NCBI GenBank assembly: GCA_030426865.1
Contig: JAUHXN010000226.1
Coordinates: 1 to 5,070, forward strand
Source: a bacterium
GTDB taxonomy: Bacteria; Bacteroidota; Ignavibacteria; Kapaibacteriales; UBA2268
Direction of reading: 5' to 3'
DNA: 5,070 bases
In this document: in pieces, positions 1 through 5,070 of the stretch
Layout: each line of letters starts with the position of its first letter
How positions within the stretch are numbered: position 1 is the stretch's first letter
Notes under the pieces: generated by a model
What the model was told of the DNA's origin: nothing
The model's input: only the letters and a program-made list of their open reading frames with translations
Databases searched by the model: none
Translations under genes and position numbers: made by a program

Positions 1-73
1 AGCTGGATAATTGTATCTAGAGAATAATCATTCTAGGAAAATTGTAACTAATCTACAAATTTGCGACAGAGCC
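1..73. mobile_element. Terminal part of an IS6-like insertion sequence (end at 73)
   Basis: The inner boundary at position 73 reads, on the minus strand, GGCTCTGTCGCAAA, close to the terminal repeats I recall for IS6/IS26-type elements (GGCNCTGTTGCAAA). The element runs out of the window to the left, so no transposase is visible and the family rests on the end sequence alone. It cuts the tyrosine recombinase gene between its Leu and following Arg codons (positions 74/73). The inner 50 bp (24-73) recur inverted at 4983-5032, which supports a defined element end rather than chance. An unrelated repeat family with similar ends is possible. Confidence 0.55.
24..73 (-). repeat. Left copy of a perfect 50-bp inverted repeat
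   Basis: The reverse complement of these 50 bases is identical to 4983-5032. Identity stops exactly at 73/74 on the inner side, the presumed IS terminus, and at 23/24 on the outer side, where the right-hand copy is interrupted by another IS end. The pair therefore marks two oppositely oriented copies of the same IS flanking the module. Confidence 0.95.
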
Positions 74-392
74 TTAATTGGCACCTATCTAAGTCTATAT
101 CTTGCTTTTTTAGTCTAATTAACTCACTAACCCTAATTCCTGTATATAGTAGAGTTTTTATGATTAAAACATCTTGTATGTTTTTACTCTTCCAAACAAT
201 ATCATAATACTTTCGTAATTCATCTTCGGTTGGAATATAAGGCAATTTCTTAGGCTCCGTATCAACCTTTACTTCTAAGTATTTTCTTAATTCCACAAAA
301 ACTGCTCTAAGATAACGATAATCGGGATCTTCATGCCTAAAATATTTAGCTATTTGCATGGCTTTTTTTCTAGGTCCAGTACGCTTTTCCAT
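48..392 (-). pseudogene. Tyrosine recombinase/integrase, 3' truncated by IS insertion
   Basis: Homologous to the N-terminal and early catalytic part of XerC/D-type (phage integrase family) recombinases, which cut and rejoin DNA through a tyrosine intermediate. Tn3-family elements with such enzymes use them to resolve cointegrates. The segment LLYTGIRVSELIRL holds the first catalytic Arg (in GIRVSE, residue 87 from the chosen ATG). The later H-x-x-R box and the nucleophilic Tyr are missing. Native sequence stops at base 74; the last eight residues (RLCRKFVD) and the stop are read from the IS end. The start is taken as ATG at 392, which has a GAGGA box 8 nt upstream and begins 1 nt after the tnpA stop, implying translational coupling. 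A TTG at 407 is an alternative but would overlap tnpA and lacks a good ribosome site. About 115 of an expected 300 or so residues remain, so it is presumably inactive. Confidence 0.85.
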
Positions 393-393
393 A

Positions 394-3309
394 TCATAAA
401 TCCTCAAAAATTCTTGTACCCATATCTAAGATAAACTCGCCATATGGGTTTATATGCTCATAAATCAGTGGAGTAATAGCTCGTTTATCTTCGGGAGTCA
501 TCTTACTGATCCAGCCAGATTCATCCAATATCTTTTGAATCATAATAGTATTTATTAGAGTCATACTTAATTGTAGTAAATGAAGACAAAGCATAGATAG
601 TTCTGACTCAGCAGGATTATTGCTTCTTAATTTGCTATTATTTCCATAAAAAATAAAATCATTAACTCCATTCCAGCGCTCAACTACATTGAGTCCTTCA
701 TGTATCTCTCTTCTTAAGTTTATAGAGCTTAAATATTGACATAAAAATATTGTTTTTATTACCTTACCTAATTCTGTAAGAGCTTGAAAGACAGGATGCT
801 TTAGATTATTGGCTGTAAATCGTTTCATAATATTTTCAGCATTTGTATGACCTAATTTTAAAGCGGTGGTGTACTTTATAATTTGATCGTACTGTTCCTC
901 TATTAAATTCCATTTACGTTCCTTAGGTTTAGGCCATTTAATAGCTCTTGATAAAATATCTGTTAAATTATTGTAATTCGACGAATCATTTTTATTAGTA
1001 TAGTAAAGCTTCTGTTTACTTATATTACTTAATCTAGGTAAAAGTTTAAAACCAAGAATATATGAAAAAGCAAAACCTACTTCACTTTGCCCATGTGTAT
1101 CAACATAATTCTTTTCTACATTCTTGTTAGAGGAATGTCTTAAAATACCCTCTATCATTGAAGAAACTTCTGATGATAAACAACTCTTTAGCTGCGAGTA
1201 TATACAAATAGAGTTTCTATCAACATGCCAATATACCATAACTCCAGTGTTTCTATATCTTGGATGAAACTGACTCATAAGATTTTGATCTGAAGCTTTA
1301 AAATGTGTAGAGTCAGAAGCTAAGGAAGTAGAACAATTTTCCCAGACTTCTGGCACTTGTATACTAAGGAGATAATTAATCATTTTACGAATAGCTTCCC
1401 TGAGATTATCAGGATCAAAATATCTATCTTTTATATACTGTAATTCTGAGTAGGAAACATTATTACTGCCTGCACTAACACTTTTTAGACCAGTATTAGT
1501 TCCATAACCTAATATAGCCAAAAGAAGTCTTTGTTTTACAATCTCTTTATCTAATATTTCTTTATCACCACTATAATAAAATTCATTAATAAAGTCAGTA
1601 AGTACATCAGCCTCTTTTAGAACATCTAATAAACTAGTATTTGACCATTTTTGAGCTACTTCTTTCTTTATTTTATTTAACTGCGGTGGTTCATTTTGTT
1701 TTCTAAGCTTTTCTAGTTTTATATGACTTTTATTACTCTTTCTAGTTATTGAAACATACTTGCTACTAATAATACTTTTATTAAATTGATTAAGATTTTT
1801 TGTTAAAGCTTTTTTGAGTTTTGTAGTAAAGCTTTTTTCACTAATGGGCTGATTTAATAAATTATAGTAATCCTCTCTTATACTATCAAAGTCTTGAGGT
1901 AAGTCACTTTCTGGGTCTCTATATAAATAAGCATTCTTTAGCCATATCTCTTTAACTCTTAGTTTATTTCTAAGATTATGTAGTGTGCACAACTCATAAT
2001 CTATTCTTTTGACATGGTCACCAGAATCATTTTCTTCAATAACATGCTGTTGATATGATGATTTTATAACCTTATCTATAGGAGGTAAGTCTTTATAGAA
2101 TGTAGATGATTGATCAAGGTTCTCTTTGATATGAGATAATGCCTCTATAAAATTTTTATAATTTTTATTATTTGTATTAAAGTCTAATAGTTTAATTATT
2201 GGAGATAAAATTCTTCTATAGTATCCAACATATGACTTTCTCGCCTTTAAATAAATGATATCTTTATACCCGATTTGATAATCACCTTCACTTTTACTTC
2301 TTATCTTTTTTAACTGACTTTTTGAAATTACCGAATATATTGCTTCTTTTACTATATTGTCTTCATGACTAAAAATAGTATCAATTAATAAATTTAAAAT
2401 ACTTTTTCTACTATAGCTTTGTTTTATGTTTGTACTTGCTCCTAACTCTTTTATTAATCTTTTTTCTGCTGAGTTAAATATTTGGTGCGTTACTCTAATA
2501 AGAATATCTACAAAACTATCTATTAATTCACGTTTTCTAATATGACAGAATATTGACAAGAGAGCATAACGACGAATTTCAGGCATATTTTTAATAGCAT
2601 GAGGATACTTTGAGCAAATATTACGATACTGTCTATTTAACTCACTTTCAGCTATCTCAACAATGCTCTTTGGGAGATTTAATGATAATAAAAATTCTAG
2701 CTTTTCAGCTTCTTTTTTTACTATATCGGCACTTAATCCTTTTGGCCAGCGTTTAATATACTTAAACCTGGATATTGACTTGTCATAATTAAGCATAAGA
2801 CCATCTAAAAAAGCTTTTGTTTGATTATCTAAACTTTGTGAAATTGACTCAAGATACTCTTGCTCATACTTGTATCTAATATTCTTTATTATATTAGTTA
2901 AAGTATAATCACTTACTTTTTCTATTTTATTTTTATACAGAAAATCATAAACTTTATTTTTTATATTCTCATTTCTAAATGTCTTATGACTATGCATGAG
3001 CTCTATAATATAGTCTGATACAAGCTTATTATGCTCTGGAGATAACACTTGTGTTTTGCTGTAATCTCTTATCTCTTGACGATAATTATGAAGTGTTTTG
3101 TCCGATGGAATATTTATTTGCGTTTTAACATCTAATCTAGCTGAAATAGAAATCAGTAGAGATCTTGAGAATTTTGGTAGATTAGTAAAAAATTCATTAC
3201 AGCGCTGGTAATGTTTCACATATAAGACAAAGAAAAGTCTATACTTATACGGTTTATCTGAAGCTAAGTCAAAAAGTTCTTTTGGGACATCAGAGCTATA
3301 CCTAGACAT
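394..3309 (-). CDS. tnpA: Tn3-family transposase TnpA
   Basis: DDE-type transposase of 971 residues, the usual length for the Tn3 family. It carries out replicative transposition of the element, giving a cointegrate. The N-terminal part (about 1-170) fits the divergent DUF4158 DNA-binding region. The C-terminal catalytic domain (about 565-965) is well conserved: LLAILGYGTNTGLK, ASDSTHF with Asp666, YVDTHGQSEVGFAF with Asp737, LGFKLLPRL, ELGKVIKTIFLCQYL, LRREIHEGLNVVE and the terminal NPYGEFILDMGTR. The catalytic Glu should lie in PAESELSML (Glu901 or Glu903); see findings for a possible shift at this position. A stretch WPKPKERKW (792-800) looks like an extra segment before NLIEEQYDQ, and its DNA recurs in the small gene at 4447-4701. 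ATG 3309 starts 3 nt after the nuclease stop codon, and its ribosome site is weak (GAG about 10 nt upstream), so coupling is likely. The frame is open throughout. Confidence 0.97.
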   Translation of the reverse strand: MSRYSSDVPKELFDLASDKPYKYRLFFVLYVKHYQRCNEFFTNLPKFSRSLLISISARLDVKTQINIPSDKTLHNYRQEIRDYSKTQVLSPEHNKLVSDYIIELMHSHKTFRNENIKNKVYDFLYKNKIEKVSDYTLTNIIKNIRYKYEQEYLESISQSLDNQTKAFLDGLMLNYDKSISRFKYIKRWPKGLSADIVKKEAEKLEFLLSLNLPKSIVEIAESELNRQYRNICSKYPHAIKNMPEIRRYALLSIFCHIRKRELIDSFVDILIRVTHQIFNSAEKRLIKELGASTNIKQSYSRKSILNLLIDTIFSHEDNIVKEAIYSVISKSQLKKIRSKSEGDYQIGYKDIIYLKARKSYVGYYRRILSPIIKLLDFNTNNKNYKNFIEALSHIKENLDQSSTFYKDLPPIDKVIKSSYQQHVIEENDSGDHVKRIDYELCTLHNLRNKLRVKEIWLKNAYLYRDPESDLPQDFDSIREDYYNLLNQPISEKSFTTKLKKALTKNLNQFNKSIISSKYVSITRKSNKSHIKLEKLRKQNEPPQLNKIKKEVAQKWSNTSLLDVLKEADVLTDFINEFYYSGDKEILDKEIVKQRLLLAILGYGTNTGLKSVSAGSNNVSYSELQYIKDRYFDPDNLREAIRKMINYLLSIQVPEVWENCSTSLASDSTHFKASDQNLMSQFHPRYRNTGVMVYWHVDRNSICIYSQLKSCLSSEVSSMIEGILRHSSNKNVEKNYVDTHGQSEVGFAFSYILGFKLLPRLSNISKQKLYYTNKNDSSNYNNLTDILSRAIKWPKPKERKWNLIEEQYDQIIKYTTALKLGHTNAENIMKRFTANNLKHPVFQALTELGKVIKTIFLCQYLSSINLRREIHEGLNVVERWNGVNDFIFYGNNSKLRSNNPAESELSMLCLHLLQLSMTLINTIMIQKILDESGWISKMTPEDKRAITPLIYEHINPYGEFILDMGTRIFEDL
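401..405 (-). promoter_or_regulatory. Ribosome binding site of the integrase gene
   Basis: The minus strand reads GAGGA followed by 8 nt and ATG (392-390). The site lies inside the last codons of tnpA, whose TGA (396-394) ends 1 nt before that ATG. This arrangement decides the start in favour of ATG 392 over TTG 407 and suggests termination-reinitiation coupling. Confidence 0.6.
917..935 (-). repeat. 19-bp direct repeat, copy inside tnpA
   Basis: Reads CGTTCCTTAGGTTTAGGCC on the plus strand, identical to 4487-4505. In tnpA it encodes PKPKER (residues 793-798), read in the same frame as in the small Cys-rich gene. An exact 19-mer shared by two sites in 5 kb is unlikely by chance. No strong hairpin is visible. 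Confidence 0.8.
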
Positions 3310-3312
3310 TAT

Positions 3313-4338
3313 TTAGATCTCTTTCGATAATTCATCTTCTAATTCCGCAATAGTTGGCAAATTAGTTTTTAAATCTTCAGGTAGGCTATTTTCTAGTTTA
3401 TACTCAGCTAATCCAATTGGTTTAGTCATATCTCGTAGAGTATATTCAGCAAGCACATTGTTTTTTGTCTTACATAAGATTAGTCCTATTGATGGATTAT
3501 CATTAGGATGTTTTACAGTATCATCTATAGCTGATAAATAGAAATTCATTTTACCCGCATATTCAGGCTTAAACTCTTTATCTTTAAGTTCAATAACAAC
3601 AAAGCAACGTAGTTTTAGGTGATAGAATAACAAATCTATATAAAAGTCTTGCTCTCCTACTTCCAAATGGTATTGTCGACCAACAAAAGCAAAACCAGCT
3701 CCCAGTTCCAGTAAGAATTTCTCCATATGTGAACATAAAGCCTTTTCTACTTCTCTTTCTTTGGCTTGCTCACCAATATTTAAAAAATCAAATGTGTATG
3801 GATCTTTTAATGTTTCAATTGCAAGCTCAGATTGAGGATGCGGTAACTTATTCTTGAAGTTAGTTATAGCCATTCCTTCTCTTAGATGTAGTTTTGTTTC
3901 TAATTGAATATTTAGTATGCTCCTAGACCATCCATTCTCAATAGTTTTATTAACATAAAACATTCTCGAATCAAAATCAGATAACCTATTCATGATGACA
4001 ATTATATGACCCCAAGGCAATTGTGCAACAAGCTGTTGCACAAGTTCTAAGTTATCAAATTCTGCTGCGAATTTTCTCATGTATTTTAGGTTTCTAGGAC
4101 TAAAACCTTTAAGTTCAGGAAATGCTGACTGTAAGTCTTTTGATAGTTTGTCTATTACCTTTGATCCCCAGCTACTCTTTTTCTGTGAAAATATAATAGA
4201 GCTTCCAATTTCATGATAAAGTAGAACTAGCTCTTTATTTATACTCAAAGCCGCTTTTTGCTGAGATGATACAACACGTTTTTTGAGTTGTTGTAATAAA
4301 TCATCATAATTTTCAAGAGGTATTATTTTACTTTGCAT
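3313..4338 (-). CDS. yhcG: YhcG/DUF1016 family PD-(D/E)XK nuclease domain protein
   Basis: A 341-residue protein of the YhcG (DUF1016) family, near the full family length. The N-terminal DUF1016_N-type domain (about 10-150) shows YHEIGSSI, GFSPRNLKYMRKFA and QLPWGHIIVIMNRL. The C-terminal domain (about 170-325) has the nuclease core: Asp231 and Asp235 in EQDFYIDLLFYH, then Glu250-x-Lys252 in VVIELKDKEFKPEYAGKMNFYL, and a later strand GLILCKTKN. These residues match a PD-(D/E)XK active site, so metal-dependent DNA cleavage is plausible, though the cellular role of the family is poorly known. It is a cytoplasmic protein with no signal peptide or membrane segment. It is the first gene of a tight group with tnpA (3 nt gap), which is unusual company and suggests a role in transposon biology or a defence-like passenger. 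ATG 4338 has only a distant AGGAA (about 13 nt upstream) as ribosome site. The nuclease fold is clear; the function is not. Confidence 0.92.
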   Translation of the reverse strand: MQSKIIPLENYDDLLQQLKKRVVSSQQKAALSINKELVLLYHEIGSSIIFSQKKSSWGSKVIDKLSKDLQSAFPELKGFSPRNLKYMRKFAAEFDNLELVQQLVAQLPWGHIIVIMNRLSDFDSRMFYVNKTIENGWSRSILNIQLETKLHLREGMAITNFKNKLPHPQSELAIETLKDPYTFDFLNIGEQAKEREVEKALCSHMEKFLLELGAGFAFVGRQYHLEVGEQDFYIDLLFYHLKLRCFVVIELKDKEFKPEYAGKMNFYLSAIDDTVKHPNDNPSIGLILCKTKNNVLAEYTLRDMTKPIGLAEYKLENSLPEDLKTNLPTIAELEDELSKEI

Positions 4339-4356
4339 AGACTAACAAAAGTTCCT

Positions 4357-4392
4357 ATAATGGTCAGTATCGGTCAAATAATTGACCAATAT
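4357..4392. promoter_or_regulatory. Three-copy 10-bp motif (GGTCA type): operator or recombinase core site
   Basis: ATAATGGTCA (4357-4366) and GTATCGGTCA (4367-4376) abut directly. A third copy is inverted at 4383-4392 (ATATTGGTCA on the minus strand), separated by the 6-bp spacer AATAAT. Copies one and three match at 9 of 10 positions, copies two and three at 8 of 10. The 10-bp period puts the two direct copies on the same helical face. An inverted pair around 6 bp plus a direct accessory copy resembles a tyrosine-recombinase resolution site, while the position in the leader, just downstream of a possible -10 box, equally fits a repressor operator. Confidence 0.5.
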
Positions 4393-4399
4393 AAGATAA

Positions 4400-4405
4400 A
4401 TTATA
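4400..4405 (-). promoter_or_regulatory. Possible -10 box for the nuclease-tnpA-int operon
   Basis: The minus strand reads TATAAT, a perfect sigma-70 -10 consensus. No convincing -35 lies 16-18 nt upstream, so this is weak support in AT-rich DNA. A start about 7 nt downstream would place the triple GGTCA motif right at the beginning of the transcript, as expected for an operator. Confidence 0.3.
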
Positions 4406-4446
4406 AGCAAAAGAATATCATAAAATGTGTAAGTGCGAAAGGCTAA

Positions 4447-4701
4447 TTATAAATAGGAACTTTGAGTAACTTTGCATATTTTGATCCGTTCCTTAGGTTT
4501 AGGCCTATTATCTGTAAGACACTTCTGATTAAAAGCATATATAGCAGTATTATTATTATTATTGGATGGAAGCTTCCGAGATGTGGTTCCCTTACATAAA
4601 TCACAGGAACTTCCTTTACTTGTCATTGCTTCCTGATTTATATACTTAGTACATTCTTTTCCTAGTTGTTTTCCTTTTCCTAAACAATACTTTTTAATCA
4701 T
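4447..4701 (-). CDS. Small Cys-rich hypothetical protein (84 aa)
   Basis: Family not recognised. A strong ribosome site (AGGAG, 7 nt before ATG 4701) supports real translation. The basic N-terminal half carries Cys6, Cys17, Cys33 and Cys36, with the last pair as CDLC; C-x10-C-x15-C-x2-C could bind a zinc ion, so a small zinc-binding, possibly nucleic-acid-binding protein is an inference. The middle has a five-Asn run encoded by an ATT/AAT triplet repeat. The C-terminal tail starts with RPKPKER, encoded by the same 19 bp found in tnpA, which suggests that the tail was acquired or remodelled. It lies upstream of the nuclease gene on the same strand with a gap of 108 bp, so it may be a separate unit. 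There is no signal peptide. It could also be the remains of a longer gene. Confidence 0.6.
   Translation of the reverse strand: MIKKYCLGKGKQLGKECTKYINQEAMTSKGSSCDLCKGTTSRKLPSNNNNNTAIYAFNQKCLTDNRPKPKERIKICKVTQSSYL
4487..4505 (-). repeat. 19-bp direct repeat, copy inside the small Cys-rich gene
   Basis: Exact second copy of 917-935, same strand and same reading frame (PKPKER, residues 67-72). Identity ends abruptly on both sides, so this is not a long duplicated piece of tnpA. Confidence 0.8.
4548..4563. repeat. Short trinucleotide repeat (ATT, about five units)
   Basis: A (TAT)n/(ATT)n tract of 16 bp within the small Cys-rich gene, encoding the Asn run at residues 47-51. Length changes by whole units would alter the number of Asn residues without shifting the frame. 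Confidence 0.75.
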
Positions 4702-4708
4702 ATATAAT

Positions 4709-4713
4709 CTCCT
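4709..4713 (-). promoter_or_regulatory. Ribosome binding site of the small Cys-rich gene
   Basis: AGGAG on the minus strand, 7 nt before ATG 4701-4699. This is the best Shine-Dalgarno match in the window and the main argument that the 84-residue frame is a gene. Confidence 0.7.
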
Positions 4714-4735
4714 ATGTTAAATTTCCACTATTTTG

Positions 4736-4892
4736 TTAAACATTTTTAATTTTGTAGATGCTGAAATCTTCAAAAATCCAATTATTTTTTTATTGTTAAA
4801 TAAATTGTTTTAAGAAACTTTCTAGCGGTTGCAATAATTGCTTTTCCTGCTGATTTTTTCTGTTTTATTTTTCTATAAAAATCTCCCAAATA
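4736..4892 (-). pseudogene. C-terminal remnant of an IS110-like transposase, frameshifted
   Basis: Read from 4892 the minus strand gives YLGDFYRKIKQKK, then SAGKAIIATARKFLKTIY and LTIKK, then a stop at 4784-4782. The +1-shifted frame continues with NNWIFEDFSIYKIKNV and a stop at 4738-4736. The pattern (F-Y-R-x-I, G-K-A-I-x-A-x-A-R-K) resembles the C-terminus of Transposase_20 (IS110-type) enzymes, and the NNWIFEDF ending looks like the natural terminus of that protein. Removing one A from the A7 tract (4785-4791) joins the two parts. The upstream portion is lost at 4894/4895, where an IS end begins. Family assignment is from memory of the motif; the coding nature of both frame segments is clearer than the family. 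Confidence 0.55.
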
Positions 4893-4894
4893 AT

Positions 4895-4982
4895 GGCTCT
4901 GTCGCAAACTGACAATTACGTAATTTTATAGTATTATTTTAGCACAAATATTTTTTATAATTTAGATGTTAGATTGGTAGTG
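4895..4982. mobile_element. IS6-like terminal fragment (first of three right-hand ends)
   Basis: Starts with GGCTCTGTCGCAAA at 4895-4908, abutting the cut transposase remnant, and is itself interrupted after 88 bp by the next end at 4983. The bases following the terminal 14 resemble those after the end at 5033 (about 70% over 24 positions) rather than those after 4983. This points to two related IS types. No coding frame of note is present. Confidence 0.5.
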
Positions 4983-5032
4983 GGCTCTGTCGCAAATTTG
5001 TAGATTAGTTACAATTTTCCTAGAATGATTAT
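4983..5032 (+). repeat. Right copy of the perfect 50-bp inverted repeat (IS end)
   Basis: Begins GGCTCTGTCGCAAATTTG and is the exact reverse complement of 24-73. It terminates at 5032, directly next to another IS end at 5033, so this IS copy appears to have been broken by a later insertion 50 bp from its terminus. Confidence 0.95.
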
Positions 5033-5070
5033 GGTTCTGTCGCAAATTGGCAACTGCATGAATTTATATT
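5033..5070. mobile_element. IS6-like end running off the right edge
   Basis: Starts with GGTTCTGTCGCAAA at 5033-5046, one base different from the other two ends, and continues out of the window. Its position inside the 50-bp-repeat element implies it is the most recent insertion here. If it is IS6-like, the 8 bases before it (ATGATTAT) should be repeated on its far side. Confidence 0.5.

Larger units (their letters stand above)
4348..4463. repeat. 11-bp inverted repeat bracketing the nuclease-gene leader
   Basis: AAAGTTCCTAT at 4348-4358 and its exact reverse complement ATAGGAACTTT at 4453-4463 are separated by 94 bp. The arm near the nuclease gene contains, on the minus strand, AGGAAC, the only Shine-Dalgarno-like sequence for ATG 4338. 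The far arm overlaps the last codons of the small upstream gene. In a transcript covering both genes the arms could pair and hide the ribosome site; alternatively they could be symmetric protein-binding sites. Confidence 0.5.

Noticed and set aside
393..407. TTG at 407 as the start of the integrase
   Set aside because: It overlaps the end of tnpA and has no upstream ribosome site, whereas ATG 392 has GAGGA at 8 nt and sits 1 nt after the tnpA stop.
4340..4446. Direct repeats in the leader as a CRISPR-like array
   Set aside because: The units are only 10 bp, two are contiguous without spacers, and one is inverted.
4800..4890. A/T-rich stretch as a terminator or origin
   Set aside because: It reads as the coding remnant of a transposase on the minus strand; no GC stem followed by a T run is present.
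24..5032. The 50-bp inverted repeats as terminal repeats of the Tn3 transposon itself
   Set aside because: The left copy interrupts the integrase reading frame, the end sequence resembles IS6-type termini rather than Tn3 ends, and similar ends occur two more times on the right.

Overview
AT-rich window (visibly well under 40% GC) that is almost entirely mobile DNA. The main block is a minus-strand Tn3-family module: a small Cys-rich protein (4447-4701), a YhcG/DUF1016 PD-(D/E)XK nuclease-like protein (3313-4338), a full-length Tn3-family transposase TnpA of 971 aa (394-3309) and a tyrosine recombinase cut short at its C-terminus (48-392). The last three genes are packed like an operon: 3 nt lie between the nuclease stop and the tnpA start, and 1 nt between the tnpA stop and the most likely integrase start. 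The base composition, the short IS-like ends and the recombinase type fit a low-GC, IS-rich proteobacterium (for example the Francisella/Piscirickettsia/Legionella side of the gammaproteobacteria, or Rickettsiales). This is an impression only; no marker gene fixes the host.

The module is boxed in by insertion-sequence ends. Positions 24-73 and 4983-5032 are perfect 50-bp inverted copies of each other. Each begins, at its inner edge, with GGCTCTGTCGCAAA, a terminus that resembles IS6/IS26-type ends. The left copy interrupts the integrase. On the right, three such ends lie in the same orientation within about 150 bp (4895, 4983, 5033), which suggests successive, partly nested insertions. The first of these cuts a 157-bp remnant of another transposase (C-terminus resembling the IS110/Transposase_20 type), which also carries a frameshift in an A7 tract.

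The most interesting non-coding part is the roughly 108-bp gap upstream of the nuclease gene. It holds three copies of a 10-bp motif ending in GGTCA, two abutting in direct order and one inverted across a 6-bp spacer. That layout fits an operator, or a tyrosine-recombinase core site with an accessory repeat, as in TnpI-type Tn3 elements. An 11-bp inverted repeat brackets the gap, and one of its arms contains the Shine-Dalgarno-like sequence of the nuclease gene.

Inferred working model: TnpA makes the cointegrate, the tyrosine recombinase would originally have resolved it at a site such as the one at 4357-4392, and the nuclease-like protein is a co-transcribed passenger or accessory factor. 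With the integrase truncated and no Tn3-type terminal inverted repeats visible, the element looks decayed or captured between IS copies.
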